From NCBI GenBank assembly GCA_902495945.1, contig CABUZD010000019.1, positions 1-22,330 on the forward strand: a stretch of DNA of 22,330 nt. The letters are read 5' to 3'. The notes below the pieces were generated by a model. It had not been told where the DNA came from, did not search any database, and saw nothing but the letters and a program-made list of their open reading frames with translations. Shown in pieces: positions 1-8,243 of this stretch (positions are counted from its first letter, which is position 1; the number at the start of each line of letters is the position of its first letter). Source of the stretch: an uncultured Collinsella sp. (lineage in GTDB: Bacteria > Actinomycetota > Coriobacteriia > Coriobacteriales > Coriobacteriaceae). The position numbers and the translations under genes were made by a program.

Positions 1-147
1 ACGCGCGAGGGCAAGATCGAATGGGTGACGCTGGCGGCTGACCCCGAAGACGTCAAGGAACTGCTGGGAGCCTCGGGCAAGGGAACGGTCAGCTTGACGA
101 TTCCCGCCACGGCGCGCGGCAAAAAGAGCGGAGGCGACGAGCGATGA
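1..147 (+). CDS. C-terminal end of a probable CpaB/RcpC-like Tad pilus protein (partial)
   Basis: An open frame enters from the left edge and stops at TGA 145-147, giving 48 residues that end in a basic, polar tail (GKKSGGDER). The stop overlaps the next gene's ATG as ATGA, so the two genes are probably translationally coupled. The visible part has the pattern 'WVTLAADPEDVKELL...GTVSLTIPA', which resembles the end of SAF/CpaB (RcpC) proteins that often precede the TadZ/CpaE gene in Tad loci. The product assignment rests on this short tail and on the neighbours, so it is tentative. That the frame is coding is much more certain. Confidence 0.6.
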   Translation, partial: TREGKIEWVTLAADPEDVKELLGASGKGTVSLTIPATARGKKSGGDER

Positions 148-1793
148 AGGCGATCTGGTTTGCGTGCTGCGCGTGCGGCGATTACGGGCTGTTGCAGCGG
201 GAAGTCGAGGGCCGTGATGCGGGTGCACAGGTGCTTCGCGTGGGTGACCTGGACGGGCTGATTTCCATGGCTCGGGCGTTTCCGTCGCGCCGCGGGGCTG
301 CCATCATCGCGGCGTCTCTGTTTGATACCGAAGATGTGCGCAAGACTGTTGCGCGCCTGACGGCCGAAGGCCGCGTGAGTCGCGTGGTCGTGTTGATAGA
401 AGCACTCGATCCGTCGGATATCGAGGGGTTGTTTCGCGCGGGGGCGACCGAGGTCATCGCTGCGCACAGTATATGCGGCAACGGGCGCGCGGGCGAGGGA
501 GCGGTTGATTCCGATCGGCGCATGACGATTGAGCCCGATGCTTTTGTTGATAGGGAACCCGGGGCGCCTCGCGCTACAAGAGGCCCGCGTGTTGATGATT
601 ATGGAAAAGCGGAAGCCGAGCATGGTCGGCGCCCCCGGAACCCCCTTGTATACGATGACGCTGGAGGGCCAGTGCAGCACGCTGGCGACTCCCCGGCTGT
701 AGATATGGGATACGTGCACGGCGTGAATCTGGCGGATGAACTCGACGAAGTTGAGGGCTTTGCCGGGTGCGGCGAGTTGTCGCTGATGCAGCATGAGCAG
801 ATTACACAGAACGAGCCTGCCTCGCAGACCGAACAGGCTGCCATGCCGGCTTGGACGCAGCGCGTGGTTGCGGCGGGGGAGACGGGGGCGCTGTCACCGA
901 CGCCCGCTCCGCCGCCTCCGATGCCGCCGGCAGACGCTGCCGCTCCGCAGCATCGAGCTCCGGTCATCTGCGCCATTTCGGGTTCGGGCGGTTGCGGCAA
1001 GTCGACGATCGTTGCCACCATGGCACACGCATCGTCGCTGTTGGGCTTGCGTGCCGCCGTGCTCGACCTGGACCTGATGTTTGGAAACCTTTACGACTTG
1101 TTAGGCGTCGATGCTCCGCGAGATATGGCGGCACTTATCGAGCCGTCGGCGGCGGGCGCGCTTGCCGAGCCGGATATCGTGGCCGCATCGATGCGCGTGG
1201 CGCCGGGCGTTACGCTCTGGGGTCCCGTCGCGGCGCCCGAGCAAGCCGAGCTCATGGCACGTCCGGTGGAGCTACTACTTGATGTTCTGCGTCGCGAATC
1301 CGACGTGGTCTTTATCGATACCTCGGTCTTTTGGGGCGACGCCGTGGCGGCTGCGGTGGCGGCGAGCGACCGTTGCCTGGTCGTTGGCGATGCTGCGGTG
1401 TCGTCCGCGACGTCGGCGTCGCGCGTCATTGAACTGGCGAGTCGAGTAGGTGTGCCGCGCACGCGCATGAGCGCCGTGTTCAACCGGTTCGGTGCGCGCG
1501 GGGCAGACGAGGACGTCGCCATGCGCTTTGAGATTGCCTGTGCGTTGAGCTCCAAGATTCGTATCGCCGATGGCGGGCAGGATCTCGCCGCGCTCATGGC
1601 GTTTGGGCGCGCTGACGAGGCAGTGGGGCAGACCAGCGCTTTTGCGACCAGCGTACGCGAGGCCACGCGCGAGATGCTCGTGGAACTGGGGTGCGCCGTC
1701 GGCCCTTGGAGCGATATGGTCGCCGACCGTGCAACGCGCACCGAACACCCGCGTATCCGCCTTCCCTGGTCGCGCGAGGGTGATCGGCGATGA
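144..1793 (+). CDS. tadZ: TadZ/CpaE-like Tad pilus localisation ATPase
   Basis: This 549-aa protein has three parts. Residues about 1-115 look like a degenerate receiver-like domain, as in CpaE/TadZ. Residues about 116-270 are a low-complexity linker with a proline-rich stretch (PTPAPPPPMPP). Residues about 272-530 are a MinD/ParA-type P-loop ATPase. The P-loop reads S281-G-G-C-G-K286-S-T, followed by the MinD-like 'DLDLMFGN' near 309-316. The signature lysine of the deviant Walker A motif (KGGxGK) is Ser281 here, while the second lysine (K286) remains. In known systems TadZ/CpaE marks the pole or assembly site of the Flp pilus and recruits the secretion ATPase. The gene is joined by ATGA overlaps to the genes on both sides, which indicates one operon. 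The family call is strong; the exact role in this organism is inferred. Confidence 0.85.
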   Translation: MKAIWFACCACGDYGLLQREVEGRDAGAQVLRVGDLDGLISMARAFPSRRGAAIIAASLFDTEDVRKTVARLTAEGRVSRVVVLIEALDPSDIEGLFRAGATEVIAAHSICGNGRAGEGAVDSDRRMTIEPDAFVDREPGAPRATRGPRVDDYGKAEAEHGRRPRNPLVYDDAGGPVQHAGDSPAVDMGYVHGVNLADELDEVEGFAGCGELSLMQHEQITQNEPASQTEQAAMPAWTQRVVAAGETGALSPTPAPPPPMPPADAAAPQHRAPVICAISGSGGCGKSTIVATMAHASSLLGLRAAVLDLDLMFGNLYDLLGVDAPRDMAALIEPSAAGALAEPDIVAASMRVAPGVTLWGPVAAPEQAELMARPVELLLDVLRRESDVVFIDTSVFWGDAVAAAVAASDRCLVVGDAAVSSATSASRVIELASRVGVPRTRMSAVFNRFGARGADEDVAMRFEIACALSSKIRIADGGQDLAALMAFGRADEAVGQTSAFATSVREATREMLVELGCAVGPWSDMVADRATRTEHPRIRLPWSREGDRR

Positions 1794-3118
1794 GCCTGCA
1801 AACAAGGATTAAGGCTGCCGGCGCTGCAGCGGCTGCGGCGCCTGTAGATGCGGGGCGTCGCCGCGCGGTGAAACGACGCACCAAGCGCGCCGTGATGGAC
1901 CGCATGGGTTACGACGAAGTGGCGCGTATCAGCGCCTATATCGACCCGGCGCTTGCCCGCTCGGAATTGCGTCCCGCGGTGGAGGCGGCGCTCAATGTTG
2001 AGGAGCCGACCGATCTCGCGACGTCCGAACGCGAGACCATCATCGACGAGATTTTGGATGACGTGGTGGGCTTGGGGCCGTTGCAGCCGCTCATCGAGGA
2101 CGACACCGTTACCGAGATCATGATTAACGGCTGCCGCTCGGCTTTCTTTGAACGCGGCGGCGTCTTGCACCCCATCGAGCATGCGTTTGAGGATGATGAG
2201 CAGATCCGTGTGCTTATCGACCGCATCATCTCGCCACTTGGCCGCCGTATCGACGAGCGCAGCCCCATCGTCAACGCCCGCCTCAAAACGGGCTATCGCG
2301 TCAACGCGGTGATTCCGCCTGTGGCGATTGACGGACCGATTCTCACCATCCGAAAGTTCTCGGACCGCATCTGCTCGCTGGACGAGCTTGTGGGGCTGGG
2401 GTCGCTGCCGCTTTGGTATGCGCAGCTGTTGTCGTGCGCGGTGTCGCTGCGACAGGACCTGGCGGTTGCGGGAGGCACGGGATCTGGTAAGACCACCCTG
2501 CTCAACGCGTTGTCATGTGAGATTTCCACCGGCGAGCGCATCGTGACGATCGAGGACTCTGCCGAGCTCAAGTTTGCGCATCATCCGCACGTGGTGCGTC
2601 TAGAGGCGCGCGAGGCTTCAATTGAGGGCGAGGGCGCGGTGACGATCCGCGACCTGGTGACCAATGCCCTGCGCATGCGCCCCGACCGCATCGTGGTGGG
2701 CGAGGTGCGCGGTGCCGAGTGCTGCGACATGTTGCAGGCCATGAACACGGGCCACGACGGGTCGCTCACCACACTTCATGCGGGCTCAGAACAGGAGACC
2801 GTGGTGCGTCTGACGTTGCTTGCACGTTATGGCATCGATCTGCCGAGTGAGCTCATCGAGGAGCAGATTGCCATGGCGCTCGACGGCATCGTGATGTCCG
2901 AGCGCCACGCCGATGGCAGGCGTTTCGTCTCCTCGTATTCGGGGGTGCGCCGCGCCGCGTCGGGCGGCGTAGAGCTCGAGCGCTATGTGACTTTCGATGC
3001 CGCCGAGCGCACCTGGACGCTTGACCGCGAGCCGCCGTTTATCGCAGAAGGCCTGCGGTCGGGGACGCTCACACAAGAGGAGGTGGACGAATGGAGGTCG
3101 CTGTGCCCCTCGTCGTAG
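1790..3118 (+). CDS. tadA: TadA/CpaF secretion ATPase of the Flp pilus
   Basis: This 442-aa protein is a typical CpaF/TadA-family hexameric ATPase that powers Flp pilus assembly at the cytoplasmic membrane. The N-terminal part has the family's 'GLGPLQPLIEDDTVTEIMING' stretch. The Walker A motif is G228-GTGSGKTT236. An acidic Asp-box region (TIEDSAEL), the Walker B region 'RPDRIVVGEVRG' and the His-box 'TGHDGSLTTLHA' follow. Length and motif order match the family, and no key residue looks missing. It starts in an ATGA overlap with the upstream TadZ-like gene. Its last 28 bases overlap the start of the TadB-like gene, so translation of the three is probably coupled. Confidence 0.95.
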   Translation: MSLQTRIKAAGAAAAAAPVDAGRRRAVKRRTKRAVMDRMGYDEVARISAYIDPALARSELRPAVEAALNVEEPTDLATSERETIIDEILDDVVGLGPLQPLIEDDTVTEIMINGCRSAFFERGGVLHPIEHAFEDDEQIRVLIDRIISPLGRRIDERSPIVNARLKTGYRVNAVIPPVAIDGPILTIRKFSDRICSLDELVGLGSLPLWYAQLLSCAVSLRQDLAVAGGTGSGKTTLLNALSCEISTGERIVTIEDSAELKFAHHPHVVRLEAREASIEGEGAVTIRDLVTNALRMRPDRIVVGEVRGAECCDMLQAMNTGHDGSLTTLHAGSEQETVVRLTLLARYGIDLPSELIEEQIAMALDGIVMSERHADGRRFVSSYSGVRRAASGGVELERYVTFDAAERTWTLDREPPFIAEGLRSGTLTQEEVDEWRSLCPSS

Positions 3119-4017
3119 GGGGTTTGGCAGGGTTTTCTGTTGCGACGGCGTGCGGGGCGGAACCTCGTGTGCCGCAGGTGCCGCCGGCGGAGCTGGCGCG
3201 TCAGGCGCTCGAGACGGTGGCAGAGAAGCTGCCGCGTGAGCTGGTGGAAAACGATTTGCTGAAAAAGATCGCCCGTTCGTGGGCATCGCTGGCTCCGGCG
3301 CATCGCCTTGGCCTCGTGATCGAGGATGCTTCGGGGCGTTTGGCGTTTCTGCTGCTATCGAGCGGTGTCTGCTGCGTTTTGCTAACGATAGTGTCGTTAT
3401 CGCCCCTCGGATTTGCCTTGGGACTTGTTGCTCCGATTGCCGTTGGCGCCGCTCGGGATGGCTTTGAGAGCCGGCGCGAGCAACACGATGTAGAAGAGGC
3501 CATGCCCGAGGCGTTTACCGCGCTTTCCATGTCGCTTGCCTCGGGACATTCGCTGGCCCAGGGCATGCGCTTTGTGGGCGCTCATGCGCAAGAGCCGGTG
3601 CATACCGAGTTTTTGCGGGTGGCGGCGGCGATCGATTGCGGCATCTCGGCGACCGACGCGCTCGATGACTTGCTCGTGCGCATCGACGCCCCTGGTCTTT
3701 CGCTTGTGACCTTGGCGCTTAAGGTGTCTCAGCGCACCGGTGCTCCGCTTGCCGACTTACTGTCCGAGGCGTCGAGCATGGTGGGGGAGCGCATCGAGCT
3801 CAAGCGCCGCCTGGATGTTAAGACGTCGCAGGCTCGCATGTCTGCGCATATGGTCGCGGCGATGCCGGCGGGCATGTGCGCGGTGTTGGCGCTGCTTTCG
3901 TCAGATTTTCGTCGCGGTCTTGCGACGCCTGCCGGCGCGGGCGCTGTGGTGCTGGGTCTTGCCCTCAACGCCGTTGCCCTGGTGGTTATCCGGCGCATTA
4001 TGCGGGTGGAGCTATGA
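3091..4017 (+). CDS. tadB: TadB-like pilus assembly platform protein (T2SSF domain)
   Basis: This 308-aa membrane protein should form, with the next gene's product, the inner-membrane platform on which TadA acts. It has an N-terminal hydrophobic segment (about 5-22), a cytoplasmic stretch, two adjacent membrane segments near 88-122, and a GspF/T2SSF-type helical domain containing 'EEAMPEAFTALSMSLASGHSL', followed by C-terminal membrane segments near 255-270 and 283-303. The chosen ATG is preceded by a good GAGGAGG ribosome-binding site inside the end of tadA, giving a 28-base overlap. The assignment as TadB rather than TadC follows from gene order and size. Confidence 0.88.
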   Translation: MEVAVPLVVGGLAGFSVATACGAEPRVPQVPPAELARQALETVAEKLPRELVENDLLKKIARSWASLAPAHRLGLVIEDASGRLAFLLLSSGVCCVLLTIVSLSPLGFALGLVAPIAVGAARDGFESRREQHDVEEAMPEAFTALSMSLASGHSLAQGMRFVGAHAQEPVHTEFLRVAAAIDCGISATDALDDLLVRIDAPGLSLVTLALKVSQRTGAPLADLLSEASSMVGERIELKRRLDVKTSQARMSAHMVAAMPAGMCAVLALLSSDFRRGLATPAGAGAVVLGLALNAVALVVIRRIMRVEL

Positions 4018-4655
4018 GCGCCCCGGTTGCAGTTGCGGCTTGCCTGTGCGCTCTGAGTGTATTTGTCGCGACGGGTTTGGATCGGGCGGATGCACGCAAG
4101 ATCGCAGGGGCCTGCAAGCGCGAGGCGGTGCTGGTCGCTGCCGCGGGCCGCTCGGTGGTCGATGCTCTGACCGCGCGAGTGAAGGGCGCGGTTGGAGCGG
4201 GCAGCCCGGCGCGAGTGTCGCTCGGCGAAGTGTCCGAGATGATCGATGTTGTGCGCTTGGGCCTTTCGGCCGGTCTTTCGTTTGATGCGGCGCTTGAGAT
4301 TTTCTGCGCCAACCGCCGGTCAGTGCTGGCTCTTCGCCTTGAGCGGGCCTGCATGGCGTGGCAGGTGGGCGTGGGCACGCGTGAGGACGAGTTGTTGGCC
4401 GCCGCGCGCGACCTGGACGTGCGAGTGCTCGAGACCTTTGCCATCACGGTGGGGCAGGCGCTCGCCCTGGGTGCCCCGCTTTCCGAGACGCTGGCCGCTC
4501 AAAGTCGCGAAATCCGTGCGGCTCATCGCGCCGCGGTCGAGCGCGAGATCGAACGTGCGCCCGTCAAGCTGCTGATTCCCACCGGCACGCTCATCTTGCC
4601 GGCGTTGCTTCTGTCCATATTGGGCCCGCTGCTGGGAGCAGGCGGGATGATGTAG
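4014..4655 (+). CDS. tadC: TadC-like pilus assembly platform protein (T2SSF domain)
   Basis: This 213-aa protein is the second T2SSF-type platform subunit. I chose ATG 4014, which overlaps the tadB stop (ATGA) and begins directly with a membrane segment (SAPVAVAACLCALSVFVATG). A longer frame from 3876 adds 46 arginine- and cysteine-rich residues read out of tadB in another frame and is unlikely to be real. The T2SSF domain includes 'SEMIDVVRLGLSAGLSFDAAL', and the C-terminal membrane segment is 'LLIPTGTLILPALLLSILGPLL'-like. The stop is followed at once by the ribosome-binding site of the pilin gene. Confidence 0.88.
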   Translation: MSAPVAVAACLCALSVFVATGLDRADARKIAGACKREAVLVAAAGRSVVDALTARVKGAVGAGSPARVSLGEVSEMIDVVRLGLSAGLSFDAALEIFCANRRSVLALRLERACMAWQVGVGTREDELLAAARDLDVRVLETFAITVGQALALGAPLSETLAAQSREIRAAHRAAVEREIERAPVKLLIPTGTLILPALLLSILGPLLGAGGMM

Positions 4656-4665
4656 GGAGGAATAC

Positions 4666-4899
4666 ATGAACACGATGGTCGAAGTTGCTGACAAGGCTTG
4701 GAACTGGGCTTTTTGCCGGGCGATTCGCGCTCGCCAGCATGCCAAGGAGCTGTTGCAGGAGGAGAGCGCGCAGGGTACCACCGAGTACGCCATCTTGGTC
4801 GGCGTGCTCGTGGTGATCGCGATTATCGCCATCGTCGCATTTAAGGGCAAGGTTAAAGAGCTATGGGATGCGATCAGCGAGGGCATCAACAGCCTGTAG
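4666..4899 (+). CDS. flp: Flp-type major prepilin
   Basis: This 77-aa protein has the layout of a class III (Flp) prepilin: a leader of about 35 residues, then 'SAQGTTEYAILVG' leading into one hydrophobic helix (ILVGVLVVIAIIAIVAF) and a short charged tail. The Glu-Tyr pair of Flp pilins is present. By the family rule that places Glu at +5, cleavage would fall between Ala and Gln, with Ala rather than the common Gly at -1. AGGGAGG at 4656-4662 is a strong ribosome-binding site four bases before the ATG, in keeping with high expression of the main subunit. The leader is longer than in many Flp pilins. No prepilin peptidase gene is visible in the window. Confidence 0.92.
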   Translation: MNTMVEVADKAWNWAFCRAIRARQHAKELLQEESAQGTTEYAILVGVLVVIAIIAIVAFKGKVKELWDAISEGINSL

Positions 4900-5426
4900 A
4901 GGGCGAGCGCCCCATCGGGGTGCTGCTGGTGTTTGCCTGCCTGACCGTGGCGATAGCGGCGGTGCTTTGGGGGCTTAACGCCGCGCGGCAGCAGCGTCTT
5001 GGGACCGCCTCCGATTCGGGCCCAGATTCGGCGGTGGCGTCTCAAAAAGATGAGACGCGAGATGCGGACGATGCGTATGCTGCCGTCACGGCACAAACGT
5101 TCTTGCAAACGCTCGACGACCGAGCTGGTACTGCAACGGGTTCATCGGCAAACAATGCTGTCGCTGTCCGGCTTGCATGGTCCGAGGACCGACCGATGAC
5201 CGAAGCGGCGGCGGATATGTTACGCGCCTACCGCGAGGTGCCAACGGCCCAGCTCGCCCTGAGCGGCTATCTCGATATTAAGGGCAACGTATGGGGCGCC
5301 ATCGTGCGCGATGGGCGCGGCTGGGTCGATATGGTGACGGTTGCCGCGGATACTGGCGATGCTTCGTGCCGTCTGCGCGCCGTGCGCCTGGTCCCGCAAA
5401 CAATAAGCTCAAAGGAGAGATCGTGA
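4863..5426 (+). CDS. Tad-locus membrane-anchored protein of unknown function
   Basis: The frame gives 187 residues. It has one N-terminal membrane segment (GVLLVFACLTVAIAAVLWGL, about 19-38) followed by a polar, presumably extracytoplasmic part with no motif I recognise. The start is uncertain. ATG 4863 lies inside the end of flp and has a purine-rich AAAGAG upstream. GTG 4920, right at the membrane segment, would avoid the overlap but sits about 16 bases from the nearest GAGGG. The stop lies just before the next small pilin gene, inside the same transcription unit. Its position between two pilin-like genes suggests a role in pilus assembly or anchoring, but that is only context. Confidence 0.7.
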   Translation: MGCDQRGHQQPVEGERPIGVLLVFACLTVAIAAVLWGLNAARQQRLGTASDSGPDSAVASQKDETRDADDAYAAVTAQTFLQTLDDRAGTATGSSANNAVAVRLAWSEDRPMTEAAADMLRAYREVPTAQLALSGYLDIKGNVWGAIVRDGRGWVDMVTVAADTGDASCRLRAVRLVPQTISSKERS

Positions 5427-5427
5427 A

Positions 5428-5646
5428 ATGCATGGCGTTCTGCGTGAAGAGGTTGCCCAAGCGACTGTGGAATACGCCATCGTTACAGTGGCGCTGTTAT
5501 CGATCGTGCTGGCGATCGCGGGGCTTTGGCGTGCTGGCACCGATGGGCGCTTGGCGGCGCTGGTTGAGCGGGCGGCATCCCATGGCGTTGCCTCGATGTC
5601 GGTTATCGACGCCGCCGCGGGCGCTAAGGACATCGCGTTGTATTGA
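5428..5646 (+). CDS. Second small Flp-like pilin or pseudopilin
   Basis: This 72-aa protein starts at ATG 5428 with AAGGAG ten bases upstream (5412-5417). It has a very short leader (MHGVLREEVA), then 'QATVEYAIVTVALLSIVLAIAGLW', matching the prepilin-like motif and hydrophobic helix of the upstream Flp protein. The rest is a short, weakly conserved tail. The Glu-Tyr pair is kept, so processing by the same prepilin peptidase is likely. It may be a minor pilin. The last 65 bases overlap the ATG chosen for the following TadE-like gene. Confidence 0.82.
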   Translation: MHGVLREEVAQATVEYAIVTVALLSIVLAIAGLWRAGTDGRLAALVERAASHGVASMSVIDAAAGAKDIALY

Positions 5647-6118
5647 TATCGCGCACGAGGACCGGGCGCAGTCTACGGTCGAGGCCGCTTTTTTGCTGCC
5701 GACGTTTCTGACGCTCATCCTTCTCGCACTGCAACCGGTGTGCCTGCTCTATACGCGCGCGGTCATGGAGTCTGCCGCCGCCGAGACCGCGCGGCTCATG
5801 ACCACGACGACGGCGGAGGACGACGATCTTAAGGAGTTCACCCGCCGCCGGCTTGCCGCAGTGCCCAACGTTTCGATCTTTCATGCCGGCGGGCCGTTGT
5901 CGTGGGATATCGAGCTTGGTCGGGCCGGTGCGGGTGGCGTCTCGTCCGTGTCCGTTTCCGGCGAGGTCAAGCCGTTGCCTGTGATCGGTGCGTTTGCGCA
6001 GGCTATGGGTGGTACCGCCGAGGGCGGCTACGTTGAGCTCAAGGTCGATGTCTCGTATCAATCGCGTCCCGAATGGCTGGAGGGAGATTATGATTCGTGG
6101 ATTGCTGCATGGGATTAA
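5582..6118 (+). CDS. TadE-like minor pseudopilin
   Basis: The protein is 178 aa from ATG 5582. The clearly homologous part begins at 'DRAQSTVEAAFLLPTFLTLILLALQPVCLLYTR', the TadE-type N-terminal helix with the AQSTVE prepilin-like motif. About 130 residues of presumably extracytoplasmic sequence follow, with no cysteine-rich or catalytic motif. The start is doubtful. ATG 5582 lies 65 bases inside the previous gene and adds an arginine-rich stretch that looks like out-of-frame translation. An ATT codon at 5642, overlapping the previous stop, would give a short leader like the neighbours and has AAGGAC upstream, but ATT starts are rare. The end overlaps the next gene by 29 bases. Confidence 0.75.
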   Translation: MALPRCRLSTPPRALRTSRCIDIAHEDRAQSTVEAAFLLPTFLTLILLALQPVCLLYTRAVMESAAAETARLMTTTTAEDDDLKEFTRRRLAAVPNVSIFHAGGPLSWDIELGRAGAGGVSSVSVSGEVKPLPVIGAFAQAMGGTAEGGYVELKVDVSYQSRPEWLEGDYDSWIAAWD

Positions 6119-7412
6119 GCGTTTCTGGTCTAGATGCGTTTTGACGCGCCGTCCGAGCTGCCATCGCAAGCGAGGCGGCTTTATGGGCCGCGCCGGTGTT
6201 GATCTGTTTATCGAAGACAGCGCCTATACCACGCTTTCTTCTGCCGTGGTCATCCTAGTGGTGCTCACGTTGTTGTTTTCGTCGACCGCGGCGATATGGA
6301 GCATGTCGCGTGCCGGGGATACCCAGGTGGCGGCCGATAGCGGCGCGCTGGCGGGTGCCAACGTAGTGTCGTCCTATCACACGGCTGCCACGGTGGTTGA
6401 TGCGAGCATCTTGAGTCTGGGCCTGGCGGGGTTTGCCACGATCGGGACGGGCCTGGTCGCCATCCTCATCCCGGGTGCCGAACCAGTTGCCGGCAATATG
6501 GTCGACACCGGGATTGAGATCATTAAAACGCGCAACAAATTTGCCAAAAGCGCATCGGAAGGCTTACAGAAAATCGAGACGGCTCTGCCGTATCTGATTG
6601 CCGCGCGTGCCACGCAGGCGGTGTCGGCGCAGGATACCGATAGTGTGACCTATACCGGTACGGCGCTTGCTGTGCCCAGGACATCCGAGTCGGACTTCGC
6701 TGCGCTCAAAGGGTCAGAGATCTCGACCGATACCATCGAGAGCACCTCAAAAGACCTTGACTATGCTGCCAAGGAACTGAAGAAAGCGTCCGAGAAAACG
6801 TCAAAGGCCAAGGAACGCGCCTGGCTTGCCGACTGCGGTGGATCGGACGGAGGCGCAGTCGGAAGCTGTTCGTGCATGTGGGAACGCGCGAGGAGCTTGG
6901 CGAAGCTTTCGGATATTGAGAATCCGCACTATGCTTCGAGTGTCACATGGGAGCCGCAAGTGGCGCTCGATCGCGCGAGGGCCTATTACCGCTTGCGCCT
7001 TGCAAACGAGGCACCTCAGGGCTCAAGCGTCGAGACGAAGGCGGAGTCGGCGGCGCGCAAGGCGTTTTACACCTATGCGAGTACAGAGGTCAATCGTGCA
7101 TATGTAACCGAGGACGGAGATGAAGTCACTTCCTATATCCCGCTGTTGCCGCGCAACGCTGACGAGGTGCGAGCGACGGAACTCTATACCGATGCGGCGT
7201 GGCCAACCAGTGCCATCGATGGCAAGACGTATCTGCATTACGGAACGAGTTGCCCCAACTATAAGAAGGGGTCGCCAGGCGGGTTAGCCTCGGTTGCTGA
7301 TTATGACGGGCAGGACAGATGCAACAGATGCCATTTTGGCGTTTCGTCGCTCGGTGCCGTTGCAGCGCCTTCGACTTCTATCGAAAACGGCTTCGAGTAC
7401 CACTTCGATTAG
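6090..7412 (+). CDS. 5' part of the split TadG-like gene (440 aa)
   Basis: This is what a ribosome would make if the TAG at 7410-7412 is real: the membrane segment, the 'QVAADSGALAGANV' region and a large part of the ectodomain. A longer frame from 5988 is open, but ATG 6090 has the better ribosome-binding site and gives the hydrophobic N-terminus expected for the family. The truncated product would lose about 276 residues, so normal function is doubtful. Confidence 0.6.
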   Translation: MIRGLLHGIKRFWSRCVLTRRPSCHRKRGGFMGRAGVDLFIEDSAYTTLSSAVVILVVLTLLFSSTAAIWSMSRAGDTQVAADSGALAGANVVSSYHTAATVVDASILSLGLAGFATIGTGLVAILIPGAEPVAGNMVDTGIEIIKTRNKFAKSASEGLQKIETALPYLIAARATQAVSAQDTDSVTYTGTALAVPRTSESDFAALKGSEISTDTIESTSKDLDYAAKELKKASEKTSKAKERAWLADCGGSDGGAVGSCSCMWERARSLAKLSDIENPHYASSVTWEPQVALDRARAYYRLRLANEAPQGSSVETKAESAARKAFYTYASTEVNRAYVTEDGDEVTSYIPLLPRNADEVRATELYTDAAWPTSAIDGKTYLHYGTSCPNYKKGSPGGLASVADYDGQDRCNRCHFGVSSLGAVAAPSTSIENGFEYHFD

Positions 7413-7574
7413 TTCAAAGAGGCCCTGGAAGACTACGTCGAATGCCGCAACAAAGAACTCGAACTTGAGCGTCAGACCGAGGATGAGGCCGACCGTGCGG
7501 GCAATGCGTTTGACCAGGCCATTAAAGCGCTTTCGGGCGAGCGTCCGCGTATCGCTCCGCCCGGTCGCAACGGC

Positions 7575-8243
7575 GTGGTCGCCTTTGCGGTTTCGGGTGC
7601 CATCTCGAGCCCCGACGAGCTCAACTCTTCGTTTAACACGGCAGTCAGGCTTGGCGATCGCGGTGCTATCTCTGCTGCGGTGTTGGCACCCGATGAGGCG
7701 ACGGCGCAAAACAACGTGCTTTCGCGATTTTTCTCGACATTGAAGGAACGCTCGGGCGGCGTTGCCGGCGTGCTCGACGGTGTCATGGATGTTTGGGGAC
7801 GGCTGCTCGTGGGATACGGTGATATCCAAGGTTCGGCCGACGAACTTATGGACGAGACGATTAAAGACCTAGGAGGGGGCAGCGGCGCGTTGGGCTCTAT
7901 TGCATCGTGGCTCGGCGATACCGTTTCGGCGTCCGTGGCGGCGCTGGGTTTGGAACCGTGCGACTTGCGCCTGCGAAAGCCGGTACTGACCGATTCCGCC
8001 AACGTCATTAAGAGTCCGGGGTCTGACATCGCCGGTCTCTCTCGAGCGCAAGACAAACTGCGAAGTATTCCGTTGGGCGTGACCGATCCCAAAGCGCTTT
8101 GCGAGGCCTTGGAATATCACGTCGAGCGCACCATCAGCGGCGCGGTATTCACACTTGCGGAGATCCCGCTGCCCGGCGGCGGCTCCATCCCGCTCACGGT
8201 CGATGTTGCCACGCTGGTGGGAGCTTTTGGCGGTGGGTCGTAA
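7575..8243 (+). CDS. 3' part of the split TadG-like gene
   Basis: This is the same reading frame after the internal TAG, drawn from the first plausible start codon (GTG 7575), 222 aa. No convincing ribosome-binding site precedes it, so independent translation is unlikely. The frame is in fact coherent from 7413 onward ('FKEALEDYVECRNKELELE'). It ends with 'ISGAVFTLAEIPLPGGGS', and its stop TAA overlaps the ATG of the next gene (TAATG). Confidence 0.4.
   Translation: MVAFAVSGAISSPDELNSSFNTAVRLGDRGAISAAVLAPDEATAQNNVLSRFFSTLKERSGGVAGVLDGVMDVWGRLLVGYGDIQGSADELMDETIKDLGGGSGALGSIASWLGDTVSASVAALGLEPCDLRLRKPVLTDSANVIKSPGSDIAGLSRAQDKLRSIPLGVTDPKALCEALEYHVERTISGAVFTLAEIPLPGGGSIPLTVDVATLVGAFGGGS

Larger units (their letters stand above)
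6090..8243 (+). pseudogene. TadG-like pilus-locus surface protein, split by one in-frame TAG
   Basis: One frame runs 718 codons from ATG 6090 (upstream GGAGGGAG) to TAA 8241-8243, broken only by TAG at 7410-7412 (codon 441). Around the break it reads 'GFEYHFD*FKEALEDYVEC'. Composition and codon use stay normal on both sides, and no alternative start with a ribosome-binding site follows closely. The N-terminus has a membrane segment (about 45-70) then 'GDTQVAADSGALAGANV', the pattern of TadG/TadE-like proteins. A large polar ectodomain follows, with coiled-coil-like Lys/Glu/Ser stretches and several cysteines (CSC, CNRC). Gene order places it as the large Tad surface component. The stop could be a recent mutation from GAG or CAG, or a sequencing error. 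Confidence 0.75.

Noticed and set aside
1091..2182. 363-residue minus-strand frame across tadZ and tadA
   Set aside because: It has shadow composition and lies opposite two well-supported genes.
7410..7412. Pyrrolysine or other recoding of TAG
   Set aside because: TAG is a frequent ordinary stop in this window, and no associated genes are visible. Mutation or sequencing error is simpler.
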